This document shows, in pieces, positions 27,614 through 37,388 of a stretch of 64,000 bases of DNA. The translations under genes and the position numbers were made by a program. Below the pieces are notes generated by a model. The model saw nothing but the letters and a program-made list of their open reading frames with translations. It made no database searches and had not been told where the DNA came from. The stretch spans positions 3,596,001-3,660,000 of the forward strand of contig NZ_CP032869.1 of NCBI RefSeq assembly GCF_003576455.2, written 5' to 3'. Source of the DNA: Mucilaginibacter celer. GTDB lineage: Bacteria; Bacteroidota; Bacteroidia; Sphingobacteriales; Sphingobacteriaceae. Numbering within the stretch: the stretch's first letter is position 1; each line of letters begins with the position of its first letter.

Positions 27614-28378
27614 ATGAACCAGTTATTAAACAAGGTAATATTGATTACCGGCGGCGCATCGGGCATTGGCCTGGCTTGTGCCGAAGCTTACATTCGCGAA
27701 GGAGCTACCGTTTTTATTATGGATGTGAACGAACGGGCGCTTAACCATGTGCTGGGCCTGTTTGGCAGCAACCATAAAGGTATTGCCGGCGATGTATCCA
27801 AAAGTGCCGATGTAAAAGCGGCTCTGGATGAGATTCGAAAACACTACGGCAGACTTGATGCCATTCACAACAATGCAGCTATAGCCCACCCCTCCAAACC
27901 TGTTGATGAAACCGAAGAGGATGAATGGGACGCACTGATGAACATCAACCTTAAAAGCCTGTTCTGGACAACCAAACATGGCATCGAATTACTTAAAGCA
28001 TCAAAAGGCTGTATACTGAATACCAGTAGTATGGCAGGCGATATTGGCCAGAGCCTGCATGCCGCCTACACCGCTACCAAGGGCGGCATTAATGCCCTAA
28101 CCAAATCAATGGCGCTGGATTATGCCGGGTTTGGAATCAGGGTAAACGCGATATCGCCGGCCGGAGTGTGGACACCCCTGCTTAAACAATGGGCGGCAGA
28201 GCAGCCCGATCCGGGTTCGATAGAAAAATACCTGAGTGATATACACGCACTTGGCTATTGCCCCGAAGGTGATGTAGTGGCCGATGCTGCGGTTTTCCTG
28301 CTATCGGATGCAGCAAGGTTTGTTACCGGCTGTATTATGCCGGTAAGCGGCGGGGCGGAATTGGGTTACAGACGATAA
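27614..28378 (+). CDS. SDR dehydrogenase of L-fucose catabolism
   Basis: 254 aa, classical short-chain dehydrogenase/reductase. Seen in the sequence: the NAD-binding motif TGGASGIG (13-20), the acidic residue of MDVNE favouring NAD, HNNAAIAHPS (NNAA motif), active-site Ser in LNTSSMAGDIG, the YTATKGG catalytic Tyr-Lys, and a C-terminal CIMPVSGGAELG. In the oxidative L-fucose route an SDR oxidises either L-fucose to the lactone or 2-keto-3-deoxy-L-fuconate to the diketo acid. Placement right after fuconate dehydratase favours the second step, but the two cannot be separated from sequence alone. It ends 12 bp before fucP. Confidence 0.85.
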   Translation: MNQLLNKVILITGGASGIGLACAEAYIREGATVFIMDVNERALNHVLGLFGSNHKGIAGDVSKSADVKAALDEIRKHYGRLDAIHNNAAIAHPSKPVDETEEDEWDALMNINLKSLFWTTKHGIELLKASKGCILNTSSMAGDIGQSLHAAYTATKGGINALTKSMALDYAGFGIRVNAISPAGVWTPLLKQWAAEQPDPGSIEKYLSDIHALGYCPEGDVVADAAVFLLSDAARFVTGCIMPVSGGAELGYRR

Positions 28379-28390
28379 AAGCATTTAGAT

Positions 28391-29689
28391 ATGAATAAAA
28401 ACACCGGCAATTCATCAAAATACCTGGTTCCGCTGTTGATAGTGATGAGCCTCATGTTTTTCTGGAACCTGAGCCGCAATATTAACGATGTACTTATCCC
28501 ACATTTAAAAAGGGCCTGCCAGTTAACTGATTTGCAATCATCGCTCATCCAGTCGGCATTTTTTGGGGCTTATTTTTTGATGGCATTGCCTGCAGGGCGG
28601 TTTATTGAGCGCAGAGGGTATAAAACCGGGATGGTAACCGGCTTGTTGCTTGCCGCCATTGGTGCGGCTATATTTTTTCCGGCGGCAACAACCCGGTTTT
28701 ACCCGGTGTTTTTGCTGGCATTGTTTACCATGGCATCGGGTTTTGCTATCCTGGAGGTTACAGCAACACCCTATATCTCCAAACTTGGCGATCCGGACCA
28801 TGCCTCAAGCCGGTTAAGCTTAGCGGCTGCTGTAGGTTCGGCAGGAGCTACCATCGGGCCGTATCTCGGTTCTTCATTTTTGCTGCACGATAAGGATATC
28901 CCTACTGATGTAATCAATTCATACAATCCGGCACAACTTCAAACTTTTTTAAACAATGAAGCGCACCTGGTTATCACGCCATATATTACGCTTGCAGCAT
29001 TATTTTTGGTTGTTTGCGGAGTACTTTCCATACTGAAGCTGCCAACAATTAACGAAGGCGTATCGCGCAAAAAGCTTAGCGATGTTTTTAAATTTAAGCA
29101 TACCATATTAGGCGTGCTGGCAGTATTTGCTTATTTGGGGGCCGAGGTTGGTGTGGTGAGTTTCATCATCCGCTACACAAAAACGCTCAGCATAGCCGGC
29201 ATGACCGAGAAAAAGGCAGCCCTGTTCATCACCCTTTACATGGCCTTGGTACTTGCCGGGCGCTTATCGGGTGCATTTATCCTTAAAAAAATAAAATCGG
29301 GTAAAGTGTTGATGCTATGTAGCAGCGGTGCCTTTGTACTCATTTTTGTATCGATAATCACGCAGGGCTATGTTTCCATTATCTCGTTATCGCTGGTGGG
29401 GTTATTTACTTCGGTGATGTATCCTATTATATTCACACTCAGCATCAAACACCTTGGCGATTATACCAAAGTAGCATCGTCCCTGCTAATTATGGGTGTG
29501 GTGGGCGGTGCCATTGTGCCGCCAATTATGGGGCTTATATCTGATCATTCGGGCATCCGGATGGCTTTTATTGTGCCGCTGATATGCTATCTGTATGTTT
29601 TATTTTATGGGATGAAGGGGCATGCAGTAAAAAGCGGTGCTTTGCCGGACGAGGCAGGGGATGCGGTTTTGACGGTAGTTGGGCATTAA
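28391..29689 (+). CDS. fucP: L-fucose:H+ symporter (FucP family MFS permease)
   Basis: 432 aa with about 12 hydrophobic segments. It has FucP-subfamily features: the N-terminal FFWNLSRNINDVLIPHLKR, QSSLIQSAFFGAYFLMALPAG, and GFAILEVTATPYISKLGDP with the conserved acidic residue in the fourth helix region. FucP imports L-fucose with a proton. It is the last gene of the fucose operon, followed by intergenic repeats. It would take up fucose freed by the GH29/GH95 enzymes of the PUL 12-16 kb downstream. Confidence 0.88.
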   Translation: MNKNTGNSSKYLVPLLIVMSLMFFWNLSRNINDVLIPHLKRACQLTDLQSSLIQSAFFGAYFLMALPAGRFIERRGYKTGMVTGLLLAAIGAAIFFPAATTRFYPVFLLALFTMASGFAILEVTATPYISKLGDPDHASSRLSLAAAVGSAGATIGPYLGSSFLLHDKDIPTDVINSYNPAQLQTFLNNEAHLVITPYITLAALFLVVCGVLSILKLPTINEGVSRKKLSDVFKFKHTILGVLAVFAYLGAEVGVVSFIIRYTKTLSIAGMTEKKAALFITLYMALVLAGRLSGAFILKKIKSGKVLMLCSSGAFVLIFVSIITQGYVSIISLSLVGLFTSVMYPIIFTLSIKHLGDYTKVASSLLIMGVVGGAIVPPIMGLISDHSGIRMAFIVPLICYLYVLFYGMKGHAVKSGALPDEAGDAVLTVVGH

Positions 29690-29694
29690 ATAAT

Positions 29695-29782
29695 CTTGTA
29701 ATCCTGAGGAACGAAGGATCTTCTGCGCCCTGTATAGCCGCTATGTTTGTTGTAAAAGATGCTTCGTTCTTCAGCATGACAC
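29695..29782. repeat. Intergenic palindromic repeat, family 2 copy 1
   Basis: Imperfect inverted repeat with outer arms containing cctgaggaacgaaggatctt and the related aagatgcttcgttcttcagc, and a centre holding gccctgtatagccgctatg. The same element occurs in opposite orientation at 59853-59941. It lies in the 282-bp gap after fucP. Confidence 0.8.
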
Positions 29783-29795
29783 GTTTAAAAAATGA

Positions 29796-29869
29796 GTGTC
29801 ATGCTGAGCTTGTCGAAGCATGGCGGGGAGGGCCTCTGCGCGCGACCCTTAGACAAGCTCAGGGTGACA
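29796..29869. repeat. Intergenic palindromic repeat, family 3
   Basis: Arms gtcatgctgagcttgtcgaa and the approximate reverse complement acaagctcagggtgaca flank a GC-rich loop. This motif type recurs between genes in many Bacteroidota. It follows family 2 after 13 bases. The remaining bases to 29971 hold no gene. Confidence 0.7.
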
Positions 29870-29971
29870 ATCCCGCGCATCTTTTGTCTTATATTCTTTA
29901 GCTGCCGCGGCTTTTGCGCCCCTTCAGATTCTCGAACTGAAATGACAGATGTTTAAAGTTGTTAACACTAC

Positions 29972-31444
29972 TCAATTCTTCCTGATAATTTTCCTGCTGA
30001 TCTCCTTACATCCTGTAGAAATAGTAACCACATAAACCCCAACACTCAAATCGCGGATGATGATCTGCTTATCAACCAGTTTGCCTGATTTAAGCAGTTT
30101 GCCCCCCATATCATAAATTTTAAACAGATGATCGCCATCAAGATTTACGTGGATGGTATCGGCGCTTGGATTAGGATATAATACTATTTTGCTGTCCGGC
30201 TCTACCGGGACAATGGTTGGATCGGCGTAAGCCCTGCAAATCGGATCGCCGATAACGATGCCCATCCAGCCCTCCAGTCGTGATGCGGCGTAGTAACTCT
30301 CGGCCAGTGTCCAGCCGCGGGTGTAGCGGTTAAACAGGATGCTTGGTGAGGCTATGCCCTGTAGCAAAGGTTCATCGGTATAGCCTTTTACACCGGTTAC
30401 GCCCTGCTTTACAATATCATCAATTAACGATTGCCCGCCGGTAGTTGGCAAAAAAGTGCGTGCGCTGGTTGATACGGCAGTTTCGCACAGCGCCCCGGCT
30501 GCAAACCGCAGAGTATTGTAGGCCACCGGATCGTAGTGAGTATCATTACTTCCCCACGAAATATAGCCCATTAAGTTTGATTTATGCCCCACAAAGGTGT
30601 TGGTACTATCATACAATACCGGGATTTTTTTTGCCACCAGGTAATCATGCGCCACGCTCATATCCGAGTTATACTCGCCATAGACACTTTCGCGGGTGAT
30701 AAACAGCTTTTGGCCAGGCTTATAACCGGCAGGAATAAGCGTATAAGGCTGATCATCTTTATTAGGGAAACCAAAATCAAAACAGGCATCCAGCAATATC
30801 AGTCCCTGGTTTATGGTGTTATTCAACATGTTTTTTTCAGCTTCGAGCGAGCGTGTGGTCACCGCAATGGCATCGGCTTGGGTGTAACCATCCAGCCGGG
30901 TTACCAGGTAGCCGCCAAAAGCGGCATGACTAAAGCGCTTTTCACTGTTAAAGTACTTATTAGCCCAGGCATTGCCCACATAATTGCTGCCATAATTCGG
31001 GTCGCTTACGTTGATAATGCTCGAAGCCGGGTTGGTTTCATAGCCCAGTGTAGCAATACGGCTATCCAGCGAGCAAACGCCGCCATAGGGCTTACCCGGC
31101 GTATTGTAAACACGGATAGGTACACCTTTAGTAAAAACAATAAAATCAATTTCGGTATGCGTTTTTAAATAGTTGCGAATGGGCGTCTCTATCGCTGTAA
31201 CATAATCCGGGTAATTAATGCTCTCGGCATCCTGGCTTACAGCACCATCCGGGCAGCTTACGCTTACAAGGTTACTTACCTGCCTGCGTTTCATATAATC
31301 GGCAGCTATGGCGACAGATATGGGGCTTTTTGAGTTTCTCACCACCAGCACCCTGGCGGTTAATGTTGCTGTTTGAGCAGATATCCTGCTAATTGCAACA
31401 AGTGCCAGTAATATTACGCAACAAATTATTTTAAGCTTTTTCAT
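29972..31444 (-). CDS. TIGR03790-family exported protein with T9SS sorting tail
   Basis: 490 aa. Signal peptide (ICCVILLALVAISRISAQ). The body matches the uncharacterised TIGR03790 family: ARVLVVRNSKSPISVAIAAD, DYVTAIETPIRNYLK, IDFIVFTKGVPIRVY, SRIATLGYE, ILLDACFDFGFP, and MGYISWGSNDTHYD. The last 75 residues are a type A T9SS sorting domain (VLYPNPSADTIHVNL, YDMGGKLLKSGKL, GVYVVTISTGCKEISRKII), so the protein is secreted through T9SS and probably surface-attached. The biochemical role of TIGR03790 proteins is not known to me. It is monocistronic, divergent from the PUL. Confidence 0.8.
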   Translation of the reverse strand: MKKLKIICCVILLALVAISRISAQTATLTARVLVVRNSKSPISVAIAADYMKRRQVSNLVSVSCPDGAVSQDAESINYPDYVTAIETPIRNYLKTHTEIDFIVFTKGVPIRVYNTPGKPYGGVCSLDSRIATLGYETNPASSIINVSDPNYGSNYVGNAWANKYFNSEKRFSHAAFGGYLVTRLDGYTQADAIAVTTRSLEAEKNMLNNTINQGLILLDACFDFGFPNKDDQPYTLIPAGYKPGQKLFITRESVYGEYNSDMSVAHDYLVAKKIPVLYDSTNTFVGHKSNLMGYISWGSNDTHYDPVAYNTLRFAAGALCETAVSTSARTFLPTTGGQSLIDDIVKQGVTGVKGYTDEPLLQGIASPSILFNRYTRGWTLAESYYAASRLEGWMGIVIGDPICRAYADPTIVPVEPDSKIVLYPNPSADTIHVNLDGDHLFKIYDMGGKLLKSGKLVDKQIIIRDLSVGVYVVTISTGCKEISRKIIRKN

Positions 31445-31849
31445 AGGGGTAAAAATGTTCCGGCAGCATAGATAGAGAAAAAAAAGTAAATCATCTACAC
31501 TTTAAAACGTTTTACGCTGCGTTGATAATTCAGAAAGCATCGTTTTTTATATCGGTACAATTTTGCAGCAACAAATAAAAAAGTTGCCTTTGTTTTGTTG
31601 TTAAATAAACACTTATTGCAAGTAAATTGCTCCTAAATCGTTTTTTTAGGATAAATGCCAAAATACATAGTCAAAATAGTATTGAAACTAATCAATTTTA
31701 GTGCAATTTATTGTTAACACTCTCTATACTTTTATCTTAATTATAAACAGCAACTACTGAAGGTTTACTAAAAGATTTATTAAACCAGGTGCAGTGGCCC
31801 GAAAAAAACGGCCCCGAACCTGGACTGGGATTGCTATTATCATTACTGA
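31445..31849. other. 405-bp divergent region before the PUL
   Basis: AT-rich DNA between the TIGR03790 gene and the esterase gene. No ORF seen. No clear TTTG / TAnnTTTG pair was found for either direction. The last 65 bases carry the structured leader given at 31785-31823. Confidence 0.5.
31785..31823 (+). promoter_or_regulatory. Stable hairpin in the 5' leader of the esterase gene
   Basis: Outer stem CCAGGT (31785-31790) with ACCTGG (31818-31823) and inner stem GGCC (31796-31799) with GGCC (31810-31813), capped by an A7 loop. It ends 26 bases before the ATG at 31850 and lacks a T-run, so it is more likely a leader structure affecting translation or RNA stability than a terminator. Confidence 0.45.
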
Positions 31850-33847
31850 ATGATTAAAACTTTACTAACTGCGCTATTATTTGGGTTCTCGGCCGGTATT
31901 GCCTTAGCACAAAACCATGAAAATGGCGGTGCGGGCAATACCCCAGCCGAATATACCATCCAAAAAACCACCACTAACAGCTGGAAAGGCTTTGAGCGGG
32001 TTAACCTCAGCATCGGTCGGCATAGCGCTTATTATGTAAATCCTAAAAAATCGTTACCCGGAAATCCCTGGATCTGGCGGGCATCCTTCCCCGATTGGCA
32101 CACCAATATTGATAGCATTTTGCTAACACGTGGTTTTCATGTTGCCTTTGTAAATGTTGATGACCAGTATGGCAGCCCTTACGCATTACAGGTATGGGAT
32201 GTTTTTTATAAATATTTAATCACTACGCAGGGCTTTGCCACAAAAGTTGCACTTGAGGGAGTGAGCCGCGGTGGTTTATATGTATACGGATGGGCTAAGC
32301 GCAACCCCGATAAAGTTAGCTGCATTTACAATGAAGCCCCCCTTTGCGATATTAAAAGCTGGCCCGGCGGCAAGCTAAGCGGCCCCGGTGATGCCGCACT
32401 GTGGAAACAACTGCAGGAGGTTTATCATTTTACCGAACAGCAGGCTCTAAACTATCACGATAACCCTATCGATAACCTTGATGGCCTTGCCGCATACAAG
32501 GTGCCTGTAATGCATATCATCGGTTTAGAGGATAAAATAGTACCTAATGCCGAAAATACCAATATCCTTGCGCAACGTTATACTGCCTTAGGCGGCCCTA
32601 TGATGGTTTACCCGGTAACTGCCGGTCCGCAGGAGTTAAACGGGCATCACTTCCCGATAGAGCATCCTGAACAATGGGCAAACCAGATTATTGGTTACAG
32701 CTATCCGGTAAAAAAAGTACTTCCTTATAACGAATATTTCAACGTTCGCAACGGATTGGCGAACAGTCTGAACCTTTTCAAAACCAATAAAACCGCCACC
32801 GTAGCTTTTTTAGGCGGATCGATAACCTATAATCCGGGCTGGCGCGAAAAAATAATCCGCTACCTGACCGAGCGCTTCCCGGCCACAAGTTTTCATTTTA
32901 TCCAGGCCGGCATTCCATCGCTGGGAAGTGTGCCGCATGCGTTCCGCTTACAGCGCGATGTGCTTGATTCGGGCCGGGTTGACCTGATGTTTGTTGAAGC
33001 TGCGGTTAACGATAATGTGAACGGCCTCGACAGCCTTACCGAAGTTAAAACTTTAGAGGGTATCGTTCGCCACGCCAAAACAACAAACCCGGCAATGGAT
33101 ATTGTGATGATGGAGTTTGTTGATCCGGATAAGATCAGGGATTATGACAATGGCAAAACTCCTTTTCAGATAGCCAACCACGAACTTATTGCCCGTTATT
33201 ACGGATTGCCATCCATCAATCTTGCCAAAGAAGTAACCGACAAGCTAAACAACCGCGAATTTTCATGGCAGTATGATTTTAAAGATCTTCATCCGGCAGT
33301 TTATGGACAGGAGCTTTATTTTGCATCGATAAAAAGCCTTCTGGATAACTGCTTTGATAATGCTGTGCTAACAACCGGCGCAAAACCGGCCAATAAAACC
33401 CTGCCAAAACCTCTTAATGCATTCAGCATCAGCAATGGCCAATATTACAGTATTACTAATGCAAAAAATTTAAACGGCTGGAGTATCAATCCTGACTGGG
33501 CCCCTACCGATAATGTTGGCACCCGCGATGGTTTTGTACACAAGCCAATGCTTATAGCTACAAAACCGGGCTCGTCATTAACGCTACCGTTTAAAGGGTC
33601 GGCTATTGGCATGGCTATCGTATCCGGGCCCGATGCAGGTATTATCAACTATAGTATTGACGGCAGTGCCGAAAAACAAATGGACCTGTACACCCAGTAC
33701 AGTTCATGGCTATACCTGCCCTGGTATGTAACCTTCAGTACCGATCTGAAAAAAGGCAATCACACACTCAAACTCACAATTAACAATAATAAAAATATTA
33801 ACAGCAAGGGGAATACGTGCCAGGTGATCTATTTTTTAAGCAACTGA
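31850..33847 (+). CDS. Exported two-domain esterase: alpha/beta hydrolase plus SGNH hydrolase
   Basis: 665 aa. Signal peptide (LTALLFGFSAGIALAQ). Domain 1 (about 35-285) is an alpha/beta hydrolase with nucleophile elbow GVSRGG (Ser 139), acid in IIGLEDKIVP (Asp 228) and His in NGHHFP (266/267). Domain 2 (about 315-505) is an SGNH/GDSL hydrolase: block I FLGGSITYNPGW (Ser 324), Gly in IPSLGSVPHA, block III VEAAVNDNV (Asn 387) and block V KDLHPAVYGQ (Asp/His). A C-terminal beta-sandwich (about 540-665) may bind carbohydrate. Both domains seem catalytically complete, so the protein probably removes two kinds of ester (for example acetyl groups) from the PUL glycan. It precedes the susC gene by 189 bp. 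Confidence 0.82.
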   Translation: MIKTLLTALLFGFSAGIALAQNHENGGAGNTPAEYTIQKTTTNSWKGFERVNLSIGRHSAYYVNPKKSLPGNPWIWRASFPDWHTNIDSILLTRGFHVAFVNVDDQYGSPYALQVWDVFYKYLITTQGFATKVALEGVSRGGLYVYGWAKRNPDKVSCIYNEAPLCDIKSWPGGKLSGPGDAALWKQLQEVYHFTEQQALNYHDNPIDNLDGLAAYKVPVMHIIGLEDKIVPNAENTNILAQRYTALGGPMMVYPVTAGPQELNGHHFPIEHPEQWANQIIGYSYPVKKVLPYNEYFNVRNGLANSLNLFKTNKTATVAFLGGSITYNPGWREKIIRYLTERFPATSFHFIQAGIPSLGSVPHAFRLQRDVLDSGRVDLMFVEAAVNDNVNGLDSLTEVKTLEGIVRHAKTTNPAMDIVMMEFVDPDKIRDYDNGKTPFQIANHELIARYYGLPSINLAKEVTDKLNNREFSWQYDFKDLHPAVYGQELYFASIKSLLDNCFDNAVLTTGAKPANKTLPKPLNAFSISNGQYYSITNAKNLNGWSINPDWAPTDNVGTRDGFVHKPMLIATKPGSSLTLPFKGSAIGMAIVSGPDAGIINYSIDGSAEKQMDLYTQYSSWLYLPWYVTFSTDLKKGNHTLKLTINNNKNINSKGNTCQVIYFLSN

Positions 33848-34036
33848 TTTTTTTAAAAGGAAAGTTAACAAGCGTAAACGTGTGCCCTGATTTTTAATTG
33901 TCAATTTAACATATTTTAAACCCGAATTTAAATGAATAAACCAAATGTAAAACCATCGCTCCGTATTTAATACAGAGTTAAAACTGAACCCAAACCAATT
34001 TTCAAAACCCCTTAACCAATTTATTAAACCAAATTT

Positions 34037-37000
34037 ATGAACAAACTTTACCCACTGATCAAAATCCGGGGGGAGCATAAACTCCCATACAAACCTGCAC
34101 CGGGTTTTTATTGTTTTGTGTTATTGCTGTTGAGCCTGCTTTGCTCGGCGCAATTTTCGCAGGCACAAACAACCACTAAGGTAACTATCACCGGTACCGT
34201 GAGCGATACAACGGGCGGACGAATTGCCGGGGCCAACATTATGGCCATCAACCGTAAAAACGTAGGTACCACTACCGATGTTAACGGTAAATTCGTGATC
34301 GATGCCGAACCGGGTACTATCCTTAAAGTATCATTTGTGAGTTACATCGATCAAACTTTTACCGTTACCGGAAGCAAACTGGTGGTTAACATCGTGCTGA
34401 AGGAATCGAAACGGGGCATTGACGAGGTGGTTGTACTCGCCTACGGTAAAAAGGAACGCCGCGAAGCCGTGGTAGGCTCGGTAACAACAGTTAAACCTGC
34501 CGACCTTAAAATACCGGCCAGTAACTTAACCAACGCCCTTGCCGGGCAGGTTGCCGGTGTAATAGCCTTCCAGCCAAGCGGGCAACCGGGTTTAGATAAT
34601 TCCAACTTCTTTATCCGCGGTGTAACCACCTTCGGTTACAAAAAAGATCCGCTTATCTTGATTGATAACGTGGAGCTTTCAACCAACGATCTGGCCCGCT
34701 TACAGGTAGACGATATTGCCAGCTTTTCGATTTTGAAGGATGCCAGCGCTACGGCCCTTTACGGTGCACGTGGTGCAAACGGTGTTATCCTGGTAACCAC
34801 CAAAGAAGGTAAGGTTGGCAAAGCCAAGATTAATGCGCGTGTTGAAAATTCGATAAGCCAATCGGCCAAAACGCTGCAGCTTGCCGATCCTATCACCTAT
34901 ATGAAGCTTTTCAACGAAGCTACCATCACTCGCGATCCGCTAAGCCCGCTTCCGTTTTCGCAAAATAAAATTCAAAACACCGAGGCAACTATCGCCAATG
35001 CCCCGGGAAGCAATAAATATGTTTACCCTGCGGTTGACTGGACCGGCATGCTTTTCAAAAAACGCACTGCTACACAAAGGGCTGATATGAGCGTAAGCGG
35101 TGGCGGCGATGTTGCCCGTTATTATGTATCAGGTTCATACAGCCTTGACCATGGTATTTTACGACAGGATGTTGCCAACAATAATAACAACAACGTTAAG
35201 TTTGAAAACTACCAGTTACGATCGAACGTTAATATCAACCTCACCAAATCAACCGAACTGGTTGTAAGGCTTTCGGGCTCGTTTAACGAGTACAATGGCC
35301 CGCTTACTGCCGATGGCTCATTCTCGACCGATTTGTACAATATTGCTGTACATACCAGCCCGGTATTATTCCCGGCCTACTTTCCGGCCGATTCGGCTAA
35401 CCGCGATGTGAAACACATTTTGTTTGGTAACGCCGCGCCGGCCAACGCAGGTTCGGCATCAAATGCCATTGCTTATAATAACCCTTACGCTGCTTTATTA
35501 CGCGGCCATAAAAACTATTCAGAATCAAGGCTTGCGGCCCAGTTAGAGTTAAACCAAAAATTGAATTTTATTACCGACGGACTTAACTTCCGCGGTTTAT
35601 TCCATACCAACAGGTACTCGTACTTCCAATCGCAAATGGGTTATTCGCCGTTTTATTATAACGTAAACACTTATGATAAGCCCACTAATAAATACACTTT
35701 AACATGGCTTAACCCACAACCAACCGGTAACAACGTAGCAACTGAATACCTAAGCTACTATCGTGACCCAAGTACCGATAACCTGAACACCTATATTTTT
35801 TTCCAGGGTGTATTGGATTATAACCACGCCTTCGGCGATCATAACCTGAGTGGTTCATTAATTGGTACCCGCCAGCAAACTGTTTATTCGGCAGCGAAAG
35901 ATCCGGTATTAAATTACCCAACCTTGCAATACTCGTTGCCTTACCGTAACCTTACCGTAGCCGGTCGCGCTACCTATTCGTTCAAAAGCCGTTACTTTTT
36001 AGAGTTTAACTTTGGCTATAATGGTACCGAGCGCTTCTCGGCAAATCACAGGTTCGGTTTCTTCCCTACCATCGGCGGTTCGTGGATCGTATCTGACGAG
36101 AAATTCTGGGGACCGGGTATTTATGACGTTGTAACCCGCTTAAAACTGAGGGCCAGCTACGGTACCGTAGGTAATGATGCCATCGGTTCGCAGCGTTTCT
36201 TCTTCCTATCGGATGTTAACCTTAACGGCGGCAACCCTGCCGTGTTCGGTACCTTTAATGGCTACAGGCGCGAGGGTGTTTACATCAACAACTACGAAAA
36301 CCCCAACGTAACCTGGGAAACATCGCGCCAGCTAAACCTTGGTTTGGAGTTTACCATGTTTAAAAACCTGAATATAGTGGCCGAGGTGTACAAATATCAC
36401 CGCTACAACATTCTGCAAACACGTACCTCGTTGCCTACAACGCTTGGTTTGGAAGCACTTAACCAATACGGACAGCCAAACGTTACCGCTAACATTGGCA
36501 CAGCCAACACCAAAGGTATCGACCTGCAGATGGATTACAAGGCATCTATAAGTAAAGATGTATGGCTGCAGGGCCGTGGTAACTTTACCTTAGCTCAAAG
36601 CAAATATGACAAATACGAAGAGCCTCAATACAAGGAAGCTTACCGTTATCAATCAGGCCAAATCATCAACAGGCAGTACGGCTACATTGCCGAGCGTTTG
36701 TTTGTTGATGATAACGAGGCACGCAACTCTCCGTCGCAAATATTTTCAACCAATGGCATCCCTCCGGGCGGTGGCGATATCAAATACCGCGACTTAAACG
36801 GCGATGGTAAAATTGACGGTGCCGACCAAACCTTTATCGGCAATCCGACTGTACCGGGCATTGTTTATGGTTACGGCTTATCGGCAGGTATTAAAAACTT
36901 TGATGTTTCGTGCTTTTTCCAGGGCCAGGCGCAGGTATCGTTCTTTATCGATCCAAGCCGCACCAGCCCGTTCATCCAGAGTCCTGATCCATACGTTTAC

Positions 37001-37360
37001 GGTAATACCCAGTTAATTAAGGCCTTCGCCGATGACCATTGGAGCGTGGATAATCAAAATCTTTACGCCACCTATCCAAGGTTGGGTGTAAACGGAAACC
37101 AAATTGAGAACAATCGCCAAAACAGCACCTGGTGGATGCGCGATGGCAGCTTTGTGAGGTTAAAATCGGTAGAGATTGGTTATACATTACCGCCATCCAT
37201 CAGCAAAAGGCTAAACGTTACCAAAGCACGTATTTACTTTAACGGCCTTAACCTGTACACCTGGAGTGCCTTTAAGCTTTGGGACCCGGAGCTGGGCGGC
37301 AACGGTTTTGCCTACCCTATTCAAAAAGTGTTTAACGTGGGTTTAAACGTAAACCTGTAA
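34037..37360 (+). CDS. SusC/RagA-type TonB-dependent outer-membrane transporter
   Basis: 1107 aa. N-terminal signal (VLLLLSLLCSAQFSQAQ), carboxypeptidase-regulatory-like domain about 50-135 (ITGTVSDTTGGRIAGANI, GTTTDVNGKFVIDA), TonB-box region (IDEVVVLAYG), plug domain about 140-260 (ALAGQVAGVIAFQPSGQPG, FFIRGVTTFG, SILKDASATALYGARGANG), and a long beta-barrel to the end with the typical last strands (IYFNGLNLYTWSAFKLWDPE, VFNVGLNVNL). It moves oligosaccharides across the outer membrane using TonB energy, together with the SusD lid protein starting 28 bp downstream. The substrate is inferred from neighbours to be a fucose-containing oligosaccharide. Confidence 0.95.
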   Translation: MNKLYPLIKIRGEHKLPYKPAPGFYCFVLLLLSLLCSAQFSQAQTTTKVTITGTVSDTTGGRIAGANIMAINRKNVGTTTDVNGKFVIDAEPGTILKVSFVSYIDQTFTVTGSKLVVNIVLKESKRGIDEVVVLAYGKKERREAVVGSVTTVKPADLKIPASNLTNALAGQVAGVIAFQPSGQPGLDNSNFFIRGVTTFGYKKDPLILIDNVELSTNDLARLQVDDIASFSILKDASATALYGARGANGVILVTTKEGKVGKAKINARVENSISQSAKTLQLADPITYMKLFNEATITRDPLSPLPFSQNKIQNTEATIANAPGSNKYVYPAVDWTGMLFKKRTATQRADMSVSGGGDVARYYVSGSYSLDHGILRQDVANNNNNNVKFENYQLRSNVNINLTKSTELVVRLSGSFNEYNGPLTADGSFSTDLYNIAVHTSPVLFPAYFPADSANRDVKHILFGNAAPANAGSASNAIAYNNPYAALLRGHKNYSESRLAAQLELNQKLNFITDGLNFRGLFHTNRYSYFQSQMGYSPFYYNVNTYDKPTNKYTLTWLNPQPTGNNVATEYLSYYRDPSTDNLNTYIFFQGVLDYNHAFGDHNLSGSLIGTRQQTVYSAAKDPVLNYPTLQYSLPYRNLTVAGRATYSFKSRYFLEFNFGYNGTERFSANHRFGFFPTIGGSWIVSDEKFWGPGIYDVVTRLKLRASYGTVGNDAIGSQRFFFLSDVNLNGGNPAVFGTFNGYRREGVYINNYENPNVTWETSRQLNLGLEFTMFKNLNIVAEVYKYHRYNILQTRTSLPTTLGLEALNQYGQPNVTANIGTANTKGIDLQMDYKASISKDVWLQGRGNFTLAQSKYDKYEEPQYKEAYRYQSGQIINRQYGYIAERLFVDDNEARNSPSQIFSTNGIPPGGGDIKYRDLNGDGKIDGADQTFIGNPTVPGIVYGYGLSAGIKNFDVSCFFQGQAQVSFFIDPSRTSPFIQSPDPYVYGNTQLIKAFADDHWSVDNQNLYATYPRLGVNGNQIENNRQNSTWWMRDGSFVRLKSVEIGYTLPPSISKRLNVTKARIYFNGLNLYTWSAFKLWDPELGGNGFAYPIQKVFNVGLNVNL

Positions 37361-37388
37361 AATTTTTTACTGATCAATACTTAGTATT

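Noticed and set aside
29568..29901. Short frames on both strands after fucP
   Set aside because: They cross intergenic palindromic repeats; the protein sequences are translations of these repeats and not conserved genes.
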